DNA of 64,000 bases. Source: Chryseolinea serpens (GTDB taxonomy: Bacteria > Bacteroidota > Bacteroidia > Cytophagales > Cyclobacteriaceae). This document shows positions 16,437 through 25,150 of the stretch, in pieces. A program made the translations under genes and the position numbers. The stretch's first letter is position 1; every line of letters begins with the position of its first letter. The DNA lies in assembly GCF_900129725.1 (NCBI RefSeq), contig NZ_FQWQ01000007.1:57495-121494 (forward strand), in the 5' to 3' direction. The notes beneath the pieces were generated by a model, which worked only from the letters and a program-made list of their open reading frames with translations, did no database searches and was not told the DNA's origin.

Positions 16437-16835
16437 CTACGTTTTTGACGACAATATTTTGTTCACGGCAGCCTCGAAACTGGAAAAGGCAATGGGCTTG
16501 GTTAAATGGTCGATGAGCACAACGTGGTTTTCGATAAATATTTTTTTTGTATCAATGGATTCGGCCAGTGTAGCGGAGGTGATGACGATATAATACCGAT
16601 GCTCGGACCGTTGTTTCAGTTTGCTGATCAGGTCGGTGCCCCAGGAGGCCTTGAGTTGCATGTCGAGAAAAACGACATCAACTTCCTGGGCTTTCAATAC
16701 GGTGAAAGCCTCATCGACGCTTTCGCATACCGCCACCAATTTAAGGGAATTCATCCGGAGGATGTAGTTTTCCAGCACCTGCTGTCCCAAGGGTTCGTCT
16801 TCAATAACGATGCAAAGGAGGGGTGCTTCGTTCAT
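16437..16835 (-). CDS. Stand-alone response-regulator receiver protein
   Basis: About 132 residues comprising a single CheY-like receiver domain: acidic pair 'IEDE' near residue 11, phospho-acceptor Asp 58 in 'VVFLDMQ', switch residue in 'VITSAT', and Lys in 'DHLTKPI'. No output domain follows, unlike the LytTR regulator 2 kb downstream. I start it at the Met of 'MNEAPLLCIVIEDEP', since receiver domains begin a few residues before the first strand; an upstream ATG at 16862 adds nine residues. It is convergent with lanB (18 bp between stops) and divergent from the LytS-type kinase gene. It may interfere with or relay phosphate from that kinase, which is inference from position. Confidence 0.82.
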   Translation of the reverse strand: MNEAPLLCIVIEDEPLGQQVLENYILRMNSLKLVAVCESVDEAFTVLKAQEVDVVFLDMQLKASWGTDLISKLKQRSEHRYYIVITSATLAESIDTKKIFIENHVVLIDHLTKPIAFSSFEAAVNKILSSKT

Positions 16836-16878
16836 AGGTATGGGGAGGGTTGCAATTCCCATTAATTTTTAAGGAAAA

Positions 16879-16902
16879 TGCCTTATCTTTATTGATAAGG
16901 CA
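16879..16902. repeat. Perfect 9-bp inverted repeat in a divergent promoter region
   Basis: TGCCTTATC (16879-16887) and GATAAGGCA (16894-16902) flank a 6-nt spacer. It lies 44 bp before the receiver-gene start and 160 bp before the kinase gene. Size and symmetry fit a dimeric-regulator operator; there is no T-run for termination. Confidence 0.5.
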
Positions 16903-17061
16903 GTTGTAAGGAAAGAATTCCCGGGTTCGTTAAAAAAAAATGTCGACAAACCCATAAAACAATTCGACGAACGCGGGCTGACTTTAGACATATATGCTGG
17001 GCTTTTTTCAAGAAATACACATCCTGTATCCTAACGTGACTAATTTTTTTGTACCCTCTCG

Positions 17062-18159
17062 ATGTTGATAGCCTTTTACAAGCGATTACATTTTGAAGAT
17101 CACTACGTGCGGTGGGTTCTCCATGTTTTGTTTTGGGTGGTGGTGTACGTCTTCTTTATCTATCTCAAGAAGCCGCTGTTGGGATTGTCGTATGAAGAAA
17201 CAGGGCTGGTGGTGTTGAAAGACCTGGTGACCATCGGCGCCATCTTTTATTTCCTTTCGTATGTGGTCATTACGCAGTGCCTGTTGAAGAAGCGATTTTT
17301 GTTGACGCTGCTTTCGATCATCCTCATCTATTACTTTTATGCGACCACGGTTTACCTGGAGTTTAAGTTTATTTCCCGGCTGATCGTCATTCCCGGGCGG
17401 GGCTATCAAGCCTATGGGCAGCGCATTCTGTCTGCCGGTTATCGGGGCATATTGACGTTGCAAAATGGTGCCGAGATTGCACTGGACCTGACGTATCTGC
17501 TGGCACCCGCCCTGATTGTGAAATTGTTTGTTGCGCTTGTCAAACTGAGCCGGCAGGCGTTGAAACTGGAAATGGACAATCTGAATTTGGAGCTGGCCTT
17601 TTTAAAAGCCCAGATAAACCCTCATTTTTTGTTCAATGCCCTCAACAATGTCTATTCGTTGGCGCTTGTGCGCAGTGAAAAGACGGCCGATACGGTGCTG
17701 AGACTCTCGGACCTGATGCGCTATACGCTCTACGAATCAAATGCATCCAAGGTGCCGCTGGAAAAGGAAATCCGGTTTTTTCGAAATTATGTCGAGCTGG
17801 AACGCATCCGACACAGCAGCCGTGTCACCATCTCCTTTGAGGTGGAGGGGGAGCTTGACGACTTGGTGATCGCACCCCTCATCATCTTTCCATTTCTGGA
17901 AAATGCATTCAAACATGGCATCAACAGTTCCATTGCCAGCTCGTGGGTGAGAATAGACGTGAAAGTTGCCGATGGCAAACTGCGTGTGGAGATAAAGAAT
18001 ACGCGTTTCCCCAATGCACACGCACCGAGAACAGTGGGTGGGATTGGAATTCCCAATACAAAAAAGCGTCTCAACCTGCTTTACCCCGATAAGCACTCCA
18101 TTCATATAGTAGGTGAGGAAGACGTATTTTTAGTTACTCTGGAGATCGGTCTGGTGTGA
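17062..18159 (+). CDS. LytS/YehU-type sensor histidine kinase
   Basis: A 365-residue membrane kinase. The first 165 or so residues hold about four hydrophobic segments, with no large periplasmic sensor domain. The His_kinase domain follows: 'INPHFLFNALNNVYSLAL' with the phospho-accepting His near residue 187, an N-box 'FLENAFKHGI' and a G-box 'GGIGIPNTKKRL'. This family is usually paired with LytTR regulators, and one follows 63 bp downstream on the same strand, making a two-gene operon. The signal is unknown. Confidence 0.9.
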   Translation: MLIAFYKRLHFEDHYVRWVLHVLFWVVVYVFFIYLKKPLLGLSYEETGLVVLKDLVTIGAIFYFLSYVVITQCLLKKRFLLTLLSIILIYYFYATTVYLEFKFISRLIVIPGRGYQAYGQRILSAGYRGILTLQNGAEIALDLTYLLAPALIVKLFVALVKLSRQALKLEMDNLNLELAFLKAQINPHFLFNALNNVYSLALVRSEKTADTVLRLSDLMRYTLYESNASKVPLEKEIRFFRNYVELERIRHSSRVTISFEVEGELDDLVIAPLIIFPFLENAFKHGINSSIASSWVRIDVKVADGKLRVEIKNTRFPNAHAPRTVGGIGIPNTKKRLNLLYPDKHSIHIVGEEDVFLVTLEIGLV

Positions 18160-18222
18160 CCAAACGATTTTTTCGTATATTGTCCGTTACTGGACAAAGC
18201 GTTATCACAAGTCAAATGATGG

Positions 18223-18930
18223 ATGATTAGATGCATGATAATCGATGACGAACCGCTCGCTCAAACCGTTATCGAAACATATATTCAACGTGTAAGCTAC
18301 CTTTCGCTGGTAGCGAAATGCGAAAATGCAGTGGATGCCTTCGATGTCTTTCAGAACGAGAGCATCGATCTTATTTTTTGCGACATTCAGATGCCGCAGA
18401 TCACCGGCATCGAATTTGTGAAGTCCCTCAAACAAGCGCCGCACGTCATCTTCACCACCGCCTACTCCGAATATGCCATCGAAGGATTTAACGTCGATGC
18501 GGTAGACTATCTCCTGAAGCCGGTCGCCTTTGATCGGTTTCTTCGTTCCGTGCAAAAAGTGAAACACTTATTGAGTGTGGAAAGCCCGTCGGCCGCCAAG
18601 GTCGAGGCCCCGGTCAATCATCTCTTTGTGAAGGAGGACTATAAATTGGTCAAAATCAATCATAGCGACATCCTCTACATCGAGGGTATGAAAGACTATG
18701 TAAAGATCTATGCTGCGCAGAAGATGATCATTACGCACATCACCATGAAACGATTGGAGGAACTATTGCCCCTGAACAGCTTCTACCGGTCTCATAAATC
18801 CTTCATCGTTCGCCTCGACGCCATTAACTCCATCAATGGCAACGAGATCGAAATCATTAACAAATCGAAAATACCCATCGGGGTTAAATATCGCGATGGA
18901 TTGATGGGTGTTTTAAAGAATATCAATTGA
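18223..18930 (+). CDS. LytTR family response regulator
   Basis: 235 residues: a receiver domain at about 1-120 ('MIIDDEPLAQ', acceptor Asp 54 in 'IFCDIQMPQ', 'TTAYSEYAIEGF', 'LLKPV') and a LytTR DNA-binding domain at about 135-233 ('LFVKEDYKLVKINHSDILYIEGMKDYV', 'FYRSHKSFIV'). LytTR domains bind direct repeats and activate nearby promoters. It is the partner of the kinase immediately upstream. Targets cannot be read from the sequence; lanB or the + strand run starting at 19648 are both near. Confidence 0.92.
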   Translation: MIRCMIIDDEPLAQTVIETYIQRVSYLSLVAKCENAVDAFDVFQNESIDLIFCDIQMPQITGIEFVKSLKQAPHVIFTTAYSEYAIEGFNVDAVDYLLKPVAFDRFLRSVQKVKHLLSVESPSAAKVEAPVNHLFVKEDYKLVKINHSDILYIEGMKDYVKIYAAQKMIITHITMKRLEELLPLNSFYRSHKSFIVRLDAINSINGNEIEIINKSKIPIGVKYRDGLMGVLKNIN

Positions 18931-18958
18931 GGCGCAGCCCGCGCCAGCCGTTGTTTTT
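18931..18958 (+). terminator. Weak terminator after the LytTR regulator
   Basis: GGCGC (18931-18935) pairs with GCGCC (18941-18945) directly after the stop; a five-T run follows eight bases later. The stem is short but GC-rich. Confidence 0.35.
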
Positions 18959-19647
18959 CGCATTTTTAGCTTGAAAGCCCGTTTGCTCTGAAATGGAGCA
19001 AGAGAACTTGTTTTCCCTTTAACCGTTCCGACAGTTTTGCGTCCTTTTGCCCTTCGTTTGGAAAGGACATGTCTGGCGGCTCCTTCTGTATGTCTAATTC
19101 CCTGCTGCGTTGGTCTAAAACTTTTCCTGAAGTGCGGGATTCTTGATTGTTTAGAATCATCAACGCAAAAATAATAGCCCGCGCTAGTGTTTTTAAAGGG
19201 TGATTTTGAAACAGGATACTTTTAAACAAAAATAAACTACCCATGAAAGCCAAAAAACTAACCCTCAGAAAAAAAACCATCGCCACTTTCAACAGCCAAC
19301 CGAAGTCTGACAGTGCGCTTATTTTGTTATCGTTGCACCCCATTTGCACGAGGGCAGGAATGTATTGAACCGCAGTAGCAGCACCGCACCAACAAATCAT
19401 GCCAGTTGCCGAACGAACATGAAACGTTTGGTGCGGACGCTTCTGTGATGATACGCGACGGCCGCCAGGCCGCAACCGATTTTGCATCGTCGCTTCGAAC
19501 CACCGGCTGAATACACAGCACGGAATGACTTCCTTCGAAGAATTACCTAAACATCTTATTTTTCTCAAATGACCAGCCGTTGTGGGTCATGGCGGCGAAG
19601 CCCTGCGAGCGCGATGATTTTAATTTGACTTCACTTCATTTAACAAA
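18931..19647. other. 717-bp stretch without a supported gene
   Basis: Apart from the small terminator I see a 6-bp hairpin at 18983-19001 (TTGCTC/GAGCAA) and nothing that fits the TAnnTTTG promoter pattern well. A 200-codon minus-strand frame (18966-19568) has a composition unlike a real protein and no motif. The stretch leads into the NusG paralogue. Such genes in Bacteroidota often have long regulated leaders, so a promoter for the + strand run should lie here, but I cannot place it. Confidence 0.4.
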
Positions 19648-20175
19648 ATGCATAACGCAATGGAAACGACAGCTTCAAAATGCGATTGGCACGTTGTCTA
19701 TACTTATCCGCAATGCGAAAAGAAAGCTTTTGATAAGCTGGCGGCAAAGAATATTGATGCTTATCTCCCTTGTCAAACCGTTGTGCGACAATGGAGTGAC
19801 CGCAAGAAAAAAATGGACGTGCCGCTGTTTCCGAATTATGTCTTTGTCAGCGTGAACCCGAAGGCGCGGCACGAAGTCCTGAACGTTCCCGGCATTACCC
19901 GCTTTGTATCCTTTGACGGGCAGCCCGCGATTTTGTCCGATCGGGAGATCACCACGATCAAAATGATGCTGGAGGGCAATGGGGACTTGACCTGCGAATC
20001 TTTTTATGCCGTGGGCGATCGGGTCAGGGTCATCAGTGGTCCCCTGCGTGGACTGGAGGGGATGCTTCTGGAAAAAAAGGGAGCCCATCGGTTTTACGTG
20101 CGATTCCATTCCTTTGAGCAAGCCTTGTCTATTGAGATTCAGGCAAACCGACTCGAAAAAATTACAAGTCATTAA
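19648..20175 (+). CDS. NusG paralogue (UpxY/LoaP/RfaH type antiterminator)
   Basis: 175 residues with an NGN domain ('WHVVYTYPQCEKKAFDKLAAKNIDAYLPC', 'VPLFPNYVFVSV', 'GITRFVSFDGQPAIL') and a KOW-type C-terminal domain ('YAVGDRVRVISGPLRGLEGMLLEKKGAHRFYVRF'). It lacks the extra insertions of housekeeping NusG and its neighbours are not the secE/rplK set, so it is a specialised paralogue. UpxY proteins antiterminate capsule operons in Bacteroides, and LoaP does so for antibiotic clusters in Bacillus. Here it heads a 44-kb run of same-strand genes ending in a large NRPS line. Target inferred from position. Met 5 (19660) is an alternative start. Confidence 0.88.
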   Translation: MHNAMETTASKCDWHVVYTYPQCEKKAFDKLAAKNIDAYLPCQTVVRQWSDRKKKMDVPLFPNYVFVSVNPKARHEVLNVPGITRFVSFDGQPAILSDREITTIKMMLEGNGDLTCESFYAVGDRVRVISGPLRGLEGMLLEKKGAHRFYVRFHSFEQALSIEIQANRLEKITSH

Positions 20176-20279
20176 CATTACATTTTAAACGGGATTTTCA
20201 CAACCGTATAGACGTGCGTTGTTCGCCGCCTGCTTTTTCGTTGTTAACTGAAAAGTATAAAATACTAAACCAACTATAA

Positions 20280-20879
20280 ATGGTTACCGTTTCTGCGTCC
20301 GAAAAAAGCCTTCGTATCGCTCAGTTGATTCACGAGCACCAGCAAGTGATCGAGAATTTATTGCGCGTGAATCAAACGGCCATTGCTTACCTGTGCGAGG
20401 AAGTGAGAGGTCGTATGGAGAAAGGTGCAAAAATCTTATTGGCCGGCAACGGTGGCTCGGCGGCAGACTGCCAGCATATCGCTGCCGAATTTGTGGGCCG
20501 CTACAAAAGGACGCGATGCGCCTTGCCTGCGATTGCGCTCACCACCGACACGTCTATCATTACGGCGATCGGAAATGATTTTGGCTTTGCCGAGATTTTT
20601 GGGCGCCAGGTTTCGGCCCTTGGTTGTGAGCAAGACATCTTGATTCTTATTTCGACCTCGGGCAACAGCGAGAACCTTTTGCGGGCTGCCGCCGCGGCCC
20701 GGCAAAACCGTATGTTCACGGCGGCCTTTTTGGGGAAGGACGGTGGTGCCTTGGCGGCCTGCGTCGACTTGCCCATTGTAGTTCCGGGGACTGAAACGGC
20801 CCGCATCCAGGAGGCTCATATCTTAATTGGACATATACTTTGCGAATACTGCGATGACTGCACTGCTATCCATTCTTAA
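20280..20879 (+). CDS. gmhA: Sedoheptulose-7-phosphate isomerase
   Basis: 199 residues, a single SIS domain. 'LLAGNGGSAADCQHIAAEFVGR' and 'ISTSGNSENLL' are the phosphosugar-binding loops of GmhA, and 'RIQEAHILIGHILCEYCD' is the typical C-terminal helix with the metal/catalytic His. It converts sedoheptulose 7-phosphate to D-glycero-D-manno-heptose 7-phosphate, the first step toward ADP-heptose in the cytoplasm. A small hairpin (AGTAT/ATACT, 20254-20266) lies in the 104-bp gap after the NusG paralogue, a place where such factors could load. It overlaps hldE by 26 bp when hldE is started at Met 20854. Confidence 0.92.
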   Translation: MVTVSASEKSLRIAQLIHEHQQVIENLLRVNQTAIAYLCEEVRGRMEKGAKILLAGNGGSAADCQHIAAEFVGRYKRTRCALPAIALTTDTSIITAIGNDFGFAEIFGRQVSALGCEQDILILISTSGNSENLLRAAAAARQNRMFTAAFLGKDGGALAACVDLPIVVPGTETARIQEAHILIGHILCEYCDDCTAIHS

Positions 20880-22317
20880 AAATCTCCATCGCGCCACCGT
20901 CCTGGTGGTCGGCGATGTGATGTTGGACAATTATGTTTACGGAACTGTGGACCGGATCTCTCCGGAGGCCCCCATTCCAATACTAAAAATTCAACGTAAC
21001 AATGAAATGCTTGGCGGTGCCGGAAATGTTGTCGCCAATCTCCACGCCCTGGGCGTGCAGTGCTTTGTGGTTGGTGTTTGTGGAAAGGACGAGAACGGCA
21101 TCAAACTGAGGCGGTTGCTCGCGGGCCTTGACCGTGTAGAACATCATATGCTGTCTGTGGATGATATGGCTACCGTGACGAAAACACGCTATGTATCCGG
21201 AAGTCAACAAGTGCTTAGAACCGACATTGAGACACCCAGCGCGATTCTCTCAGAGCGTTCGGGCGACATTTTTGCGCTTGTTTCCGGGGCGATCGATAGA
21301 TGCGATGTGGTCATTTTGTCGGACTACAAAAAAGGGGTCATTACACCTGCACTTTGTCAATCCATTATCAGCCTGGCGCGTGATCGTGGCATTCCCGTGT
21401 TCGTTGATCCCAAGGGAAGAGACTACTCAACGTACCGGCAGGCTACCCTGATAAAACCTAACCTGAAAGAATTAAAAGATGCCTTTGGATATGAGGACAT
21501 TACCGGACGGGAAGTGGACTATGCGCGAAGGCTATTGGCAAAATATGATATTGAATATTGTCTGCTCACCGTGGGCAAGGAAGGAATGAAACTGATCAGT
21601 AGAGATCATGAGATCTCTTTTTCTTCGGCACGTCGCGAAGTGTTCGATGTTTCGGGTGCTGGCGATGCGGTCATTGCCACCGTGGCGGCGGCGCAAGCTG
21701 CCGGTGCCAGCCTGGAGGACGCTTGCTATTTGTCCAATCTCGCGGGTGGCATTGCAGTGACCAAACCCGGTACTTCACCCGTGTCGAACTTTGAACTGGT
21801 CACGGAGCTGAAAGCCCGCAATAAAATTTTTACGCTTCCCGAGTTGATGCTCCAGGTGGAAGCCTGGCGGGCAAACGGATCTTGTGTCGGGTTCACAAAC
21901 GGATGCTTTGATCTGCTTCATGCCGGGCACATTCAAACCTTAGATTATGCTCGAAAAAATTGCGATAAACTCATCGTCGCCATAAACAGTGATAGTTCCG
22001 TGAAGCGCCTCAAGGGCGAAGACCGGCCCATCAACTCCGAAGATCAGCGGCTGACGGTGATGGCTGCGCTGGAAAGCATTGACGCGCTCATTCTGTTTTC
22101 AGATGACACGCCGGAAACCATCATTGAATGGATTCAGCCTAACGTCCTGGTGAAGGGCGCGGATTATGCGCTGGCGGATGTGGTGGGAAAGAAATGTGTG
22201 GAGGCTTCGGGCGGGAAACTGCTACTGGCCCCGGTCGTGGAAGACCTGAGCACCACCCGCGTGATCCGTCGTATTCAGGCGACGTTGGAAAAGGAAAAAC
22301 TTCACCCGGTAGCCTAG
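20854..22317 (+). CDS. hldE: Bifunctional heptose 7-P kinase / heptose 1-P adenylyltransferase
   Basis: About 487 residues (E. coli HldE is 477). The first 310 or so form a PfkB-type kinase ('VVGDVMLDNYVYG', 'LGGAGNVVANL', 'DVSGAGDAVIAT'). From about 345 comes a nucleotidyltransferase with 'GFTNGCFDLLHAGHIQTL' (the HxGH motif) and 'VKGADY'. It makes heptose 1,7-bisphosphate and, after GmhB removes the 7-phosphate, the ADP-activated heptose. I start at 20854 because the kinase strand begins a few residues later; an ATG at 20827 adds nine residues inside gmhA. The next gene follows after 24 bp. The final epimerase gene hldD is not in the window. Confidence 0.92.
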   Translation: MTALLSILKNLHRATVLVVGDVMLDNYVYGTVDRISPEAPIPILKIQRNNEMLGGAGNVVANLHALGVQCFVVGVCGKDENGIKLRRLLAGLDRVEHHMLSVDDMATVTKTRYVSGSQQVLRTDIETPSAILSERSGDIFALVSGAIDRCDVVILSDYKKGVITPALCQSIISLARDRGIPVFVDPKGRDYSTYRQATLIKPNLKELKDAFGYEDITGREVDYARRLLAKYDIEYCLLTVGKEGMKLISRDHEISFSSARREVFDVSGAGDAVIATVAAAQAAGASLEDACYLSNLAGGIAVTKPGTSPVSNFELVTELKARNKIFTLPELMLQVEAWRANGSCVGFTNGCFDLLHAGHIQTLDYARKNCDKLIVAINSDSSVKRLKGEDRPINSEDQRLTVMAALESIDALILFSDDTPETIIEWIQPNVLVKGADYALADVVGKKCVEASGGKLLLAPVVEDLSTTRVIRRIQATLEKEKLHPVA

Positions 22318-22341
22318 CTCGAAAAGAACCACTCACCTTCG

Positions 22342-22890
22342 ATGAATCACGCCGTATTCCTGGACAAAGATGGAACGCTTCTGGAAAATATTCCCTACAA
22401 TGTCGATCCGTCGCGAATCACGTTTATCGCTGGCGTGACAGAGGGATTGAATGTTCTTAAAAGAATGGGGTACTTACTCATACTCATTAGCAATCAATCC
22501 GGACTGGCGAAAGGTTACTTCGACGAGAAGGCCCTTCATATTAAATTGGACGCCCTGCAAACGGCGCTGACGCGCGAGCGTGCTGGCCTTGACGGCATGT
22601 ATTACTGCCCACATCACCCCGACGGCACCTTTGAAAAATATAGCATGGTGTGCAGCTGTCGCAAACCCCGACCCGGCATGCTCTACCGGGCGGCGGCGGA
22701 GCATGACATCGATCTCTCTGCATCCTGGATGATCGGTGATACCCTTTCCGATATTGAAGCCGGCCATCGCGCGGGGTGCAAAACGATTTTGCTTTCCTGC
22801 CCGAACACACTTCATGGTGCTTCGGGAGCCACGGCCGAGGTGACAACGTTTCAGGACGCCGTGGCCGCTATACGGACCTCTAAAATTTAA
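22342..22890 (+). CDS. gmhB: D-glycero-D-manno-heptose 1,7-bisphosphate 7-phosphatase
   Basis: 182 residues, HAD superfamily. Motif I is 'FLDKDGTL' with the nucleophile Asp, then 'ISNQSG' and 'IGDTLSDIEAG'. The zinc loop of GmhB, 'CPHHPDG...CSCRKPRPGM', is complete. It removes the 7-phosphate between the two HldE reactions. With gmhA and hldE it makes a complete route to ADP-D-glycero-beta-D-manno-heptose, in a tight operon. Confidence 0.93.
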   Translation: MNHAVFLDKDGTLLENIPYNVDPSRITFIAGVTEGLNVLKRMGYLLILISNQSGLAKGYFDEKALHIKLDALQTALTRERAGLDGMYYCPHHPDGTFEKYSMVCSCRKPRPGMLYRAAAEHDIDLSASWMIGDTLSDIEAGHRAGCKTILLSCPNTLHGASGATAEVTTFQDAVAAIRTSKI

Positions 22891-22925
22891 CGACGCTGTT
22901 TTGTGAATCTCCACCCTTCGACGGC

Positions 22926-25139
22926 ATGCGACTGATTATTGTTGCCAATCGACTTCCGGTCACCACCGTGCGCCGCGGCACGACCCTTGCGTTTAAGCCT
23001 TCTATAGGAGGGTTGACCACGGGGTTGAACGCCTTGTTGCGCGCCGGCAACCCCAAGGGGTTGGATGACTATTGCTGGGTGGGATGGCCGGGTTTACCGC
23101 CCGCAGGATTTGATGACGAAGCGTTGCGTGCCGCGCTGGCAGAGATGCCCCGGTATGTTCCCGTGCTCTATTCAAAAAAACTATACAAGGATTTTTATTC
23201 AGGATTTTGCAATAGCTGTTTATGGCCTTTGTTTCATGCGTTGCCGACCTTGACGACGTATCAGGAGTGGCAATGGACGCAGTACGTGCGCGCCAATGAG
23301 CTTTATCTGGAGGCGCTTGCTCCCATGCTCCGGGAAGATGATGTGGTGTGGGTTCACGACTATCACCTGATGCTGCTGCCGCAAATGATCCGGCAGAAGT
23401 TCCCCCGGATCACCATCGGCTTTTTTTTACACATACCTTTTCCCCACTACGAGATTTTTCGAATCCTTCCCAGCGCCTGGCGGTCACAATTATTGAAGGG
23501 CATGATGGGCGCTGATGTTGTGGGGTTTCATACCAACGACTATGCGCAGGATTTTCTGAAATGTATTTTGAAGATTTCAGGCCTTGAGAACAAGGACGGT
23601 CTCGTGATGACGCAGAATAGGATTGTCGCCGTCCGAAACTATCCGATGGGAATTGCTTACGATGACTTTCACCGCGCCGCCTTGGAGACAGAGGCCTCGG
23701 GAAAGAAAAATGAATTTTTGAAGGACTTTCAAGGACAGAAACTAATTCTCTCCGTCGATCGCCTGGACTACACCAAAGGCGTGGTGAACCGGTTGCTTGG
23801 CTATGAACAATTTTTGGCGAAGCACCCGGAATGGCATCAGAAAGTGTCACTCATCATGGTGTTGGCGCCTTCGCGCACAGACGTAAGCCTGTACGGCCGG
23901 ATGAAGAAAGAGATCGAGATGCTGGTTGGAAAGATCAACGGTGCTTTTGGTCAGCCGCACTGGACGCCCGTGCTCTATCAATATCAGACAAAGTCTTTTG
24001 ACGAATTGAGTCTCTTGTACGTCACTGCGGATGTTGCCTTGATCACACCCTTGCGCGACGGCATGAACCTGATCGCCAAGGAATTTGTTGCGTCCCGCAG
24101 CCGTCAAAACGGCGTGTTGATCTTGAGCGAGCTGGCCGGTGCGAGCCAGGAGTTGATTGAAGCGAAAATCATCAATCCCTTCCACATCCGCGAAATTGCC
24201 GACGCCATTGACGAAAGCCTGAACCTGACGGAAGCCGAGCAGCACGACGCCATGACGCGGATGCGGCGACAGATCAAGGGTTATGATGTAGTGCGTTGGG
24301 CAGATGATTTTGTGGGTGACTTGACAAAGTCGCGCAAGACCATGGATGCATTGCGGCAAAAAATGTTTAGCCGAAAGGCCAGTGAACAATTTCTGGAGGC
24401 TTTTCTCCAATCTGAAAACCGTTTACTGCTCGTGGACTACGACGGCACGTTGGTCAGATTTGAACAATTCCCAAAGCAAGCTGCGCCACCGCCGCGGCTT
24501 TTGGAAACGCTTAAACGGCTAACCGAATGCTCAAATACAAAGGTTGTCGTGATGAGTGGGCGTGACCGTTTCACGATGGAGAAATGGTTCGACGGCACCG
24601 GTCTCGGCTTTGTTGCCGAAAACGGCGCCTGGATAAAAGATGGCCCGGCCTGGCAGATGATCGATTCCGTCACGGCCGATTGGAAGCCGATTGTTTTGCC
24701 TTTCATACAAGAATATAGTATCAGGCTTCCGGGATCTTTCCTGGAAGAGAAAGAATTCTCGATGGTCTGGCACTTCAGGAACTCTGATGTGGCATTAAGC
24801 CGGATGCGATCCGCTGAACTCCGGAGAGATCTGATGCCGATTCTGCAGGAGCATATGTTGGATTTTTCGGATGAGATCAAATCCGTGGAGATCCGTAAAC
24901 GAGGCATCAGCAAAGACAAGGCGGTGGAGCGTTTTCTACAACGCCGGAATTATGATTTCGTAGCCGCATTTGGGGATGACTATACCGATGAAGGTGTTTT
25001 TCAAATGATACCTGCTCACGGGTTTACGTTCAAAGTAGGGATAGAACCCACGCACGCGCGGTTTATGCTGTTCGACGATGCACGTGTCGAATCCTTGTTG
25101 CGTTGGGTGACAGAAAATATTGGGCTGGAGGTTCGCTAA
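22926..25139 (+). CDS. otsA-otsB: Trehalose-6-phosphate synthase / phosphatase fusion
   Basis: 737 residues. Residues 1 to about 470 form a GT20 glucosyltransferase with the OtsA marks: 'NRLPV' at the start, 'GGLTTGL', 'WVGWPG', 'WVHDYHLMLLP', 'SVDRLDYTKG' and 'LRDGMNL'. From about 495 comes a HAD phosphatase: 'LVDYDGTLVRF' (nucleophile near residue 503), 'MSGRDRF', 'FGDDYTDEGVF'. Together they turn UDP-glucose and glucose 6-phosphate into trehalose in the cytoplasm. The glycosyltransferase keeps the canonical residues, so I see no reason to propose another donor. It follows gmhB by 35 bp and is followed within 12 bp by a second phosphatase gene. Confidence 0.92.
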   Translation: MRLIIVANRLPVTTVRRGTTLAFKPSIGGLTTGLNALLRAGNPKGLDDYCWVGWPGLPPAGFDDEALRAALAEMPRYVPVLYSKKLYKDFYSGFCNSCLWPLFHALPTLTTYQEWQWTQYVRANELYLEALAPMLREDDVVWVHDYHLMLLPQMIRQKFPRITIGFFLHIPFPHYEIFRILPSAWRSQLLKGMMGADVVGFHTNDYAQDFLKCILKISGLENKDGLVMTQNRIVAVRNYPMGIAYDDFHRAALETEASGKKNEFLKDFQGQKLILSVDRLDYTKGVVNRLLGYEQFLAKHPEWHQKVSLIMVLAPSRTDVSLYGRMKKEIEMLVGKINGAFGQPHWTPVLYQYQTKSFDELSLLYVTADVALITPLRDGMNLIAKEFVASRSRQNGVLILSELAGASQELIEAKIINPFHIREIADAIDESLNLTEAEQHDAMTRMRRQIKGYDVVRWADDFVGDLTKSRKTMDALRQKMFSRKASEQFLEAFLQSENRLLLVDYDGTLVRFEQFPKQAAPPPRLLETLKRLTECSNTKVVVMSGRDRFTMEKWFDGTGLGFVAENGAWIKDGPAWQMIDSVTADWKPIVLPFIQEYSIRLPGSFLEEKEFSMVWHFRNSDVALSRMRSAELRRDLMPILQEHMLDFSDEIKSVEIRKRGISKDKAVERFLQRRNYDFVAAFGDDYTDEGVFQMIPAHGFTFKVGIEPTHARFMLFDDARVESLLRWVTENIGLEVR

Positions 25140-25150
25140 TAAAAAACGAG

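Noticed and set aside
18966..19568. 200-codon minus-strand frame in the gap before the NusG paralogue
   Set aside because: Composition is erratic (many Cys, Arg and Ser runs), there is no family resemblance and no promoter-like sequence ahead of it. A small membrane protein cannot be fully excluded.
22926..24340. OtsA-like domain as a heptosyl- or pseudo-glycosyltransferase using the neighbouring ADP-heptose
   Set aside because: The donor- and acceptor-site motifs of ordinary trehalose-6-phosphate synthase are all present, so trehalose synthesis is the simpler reading.
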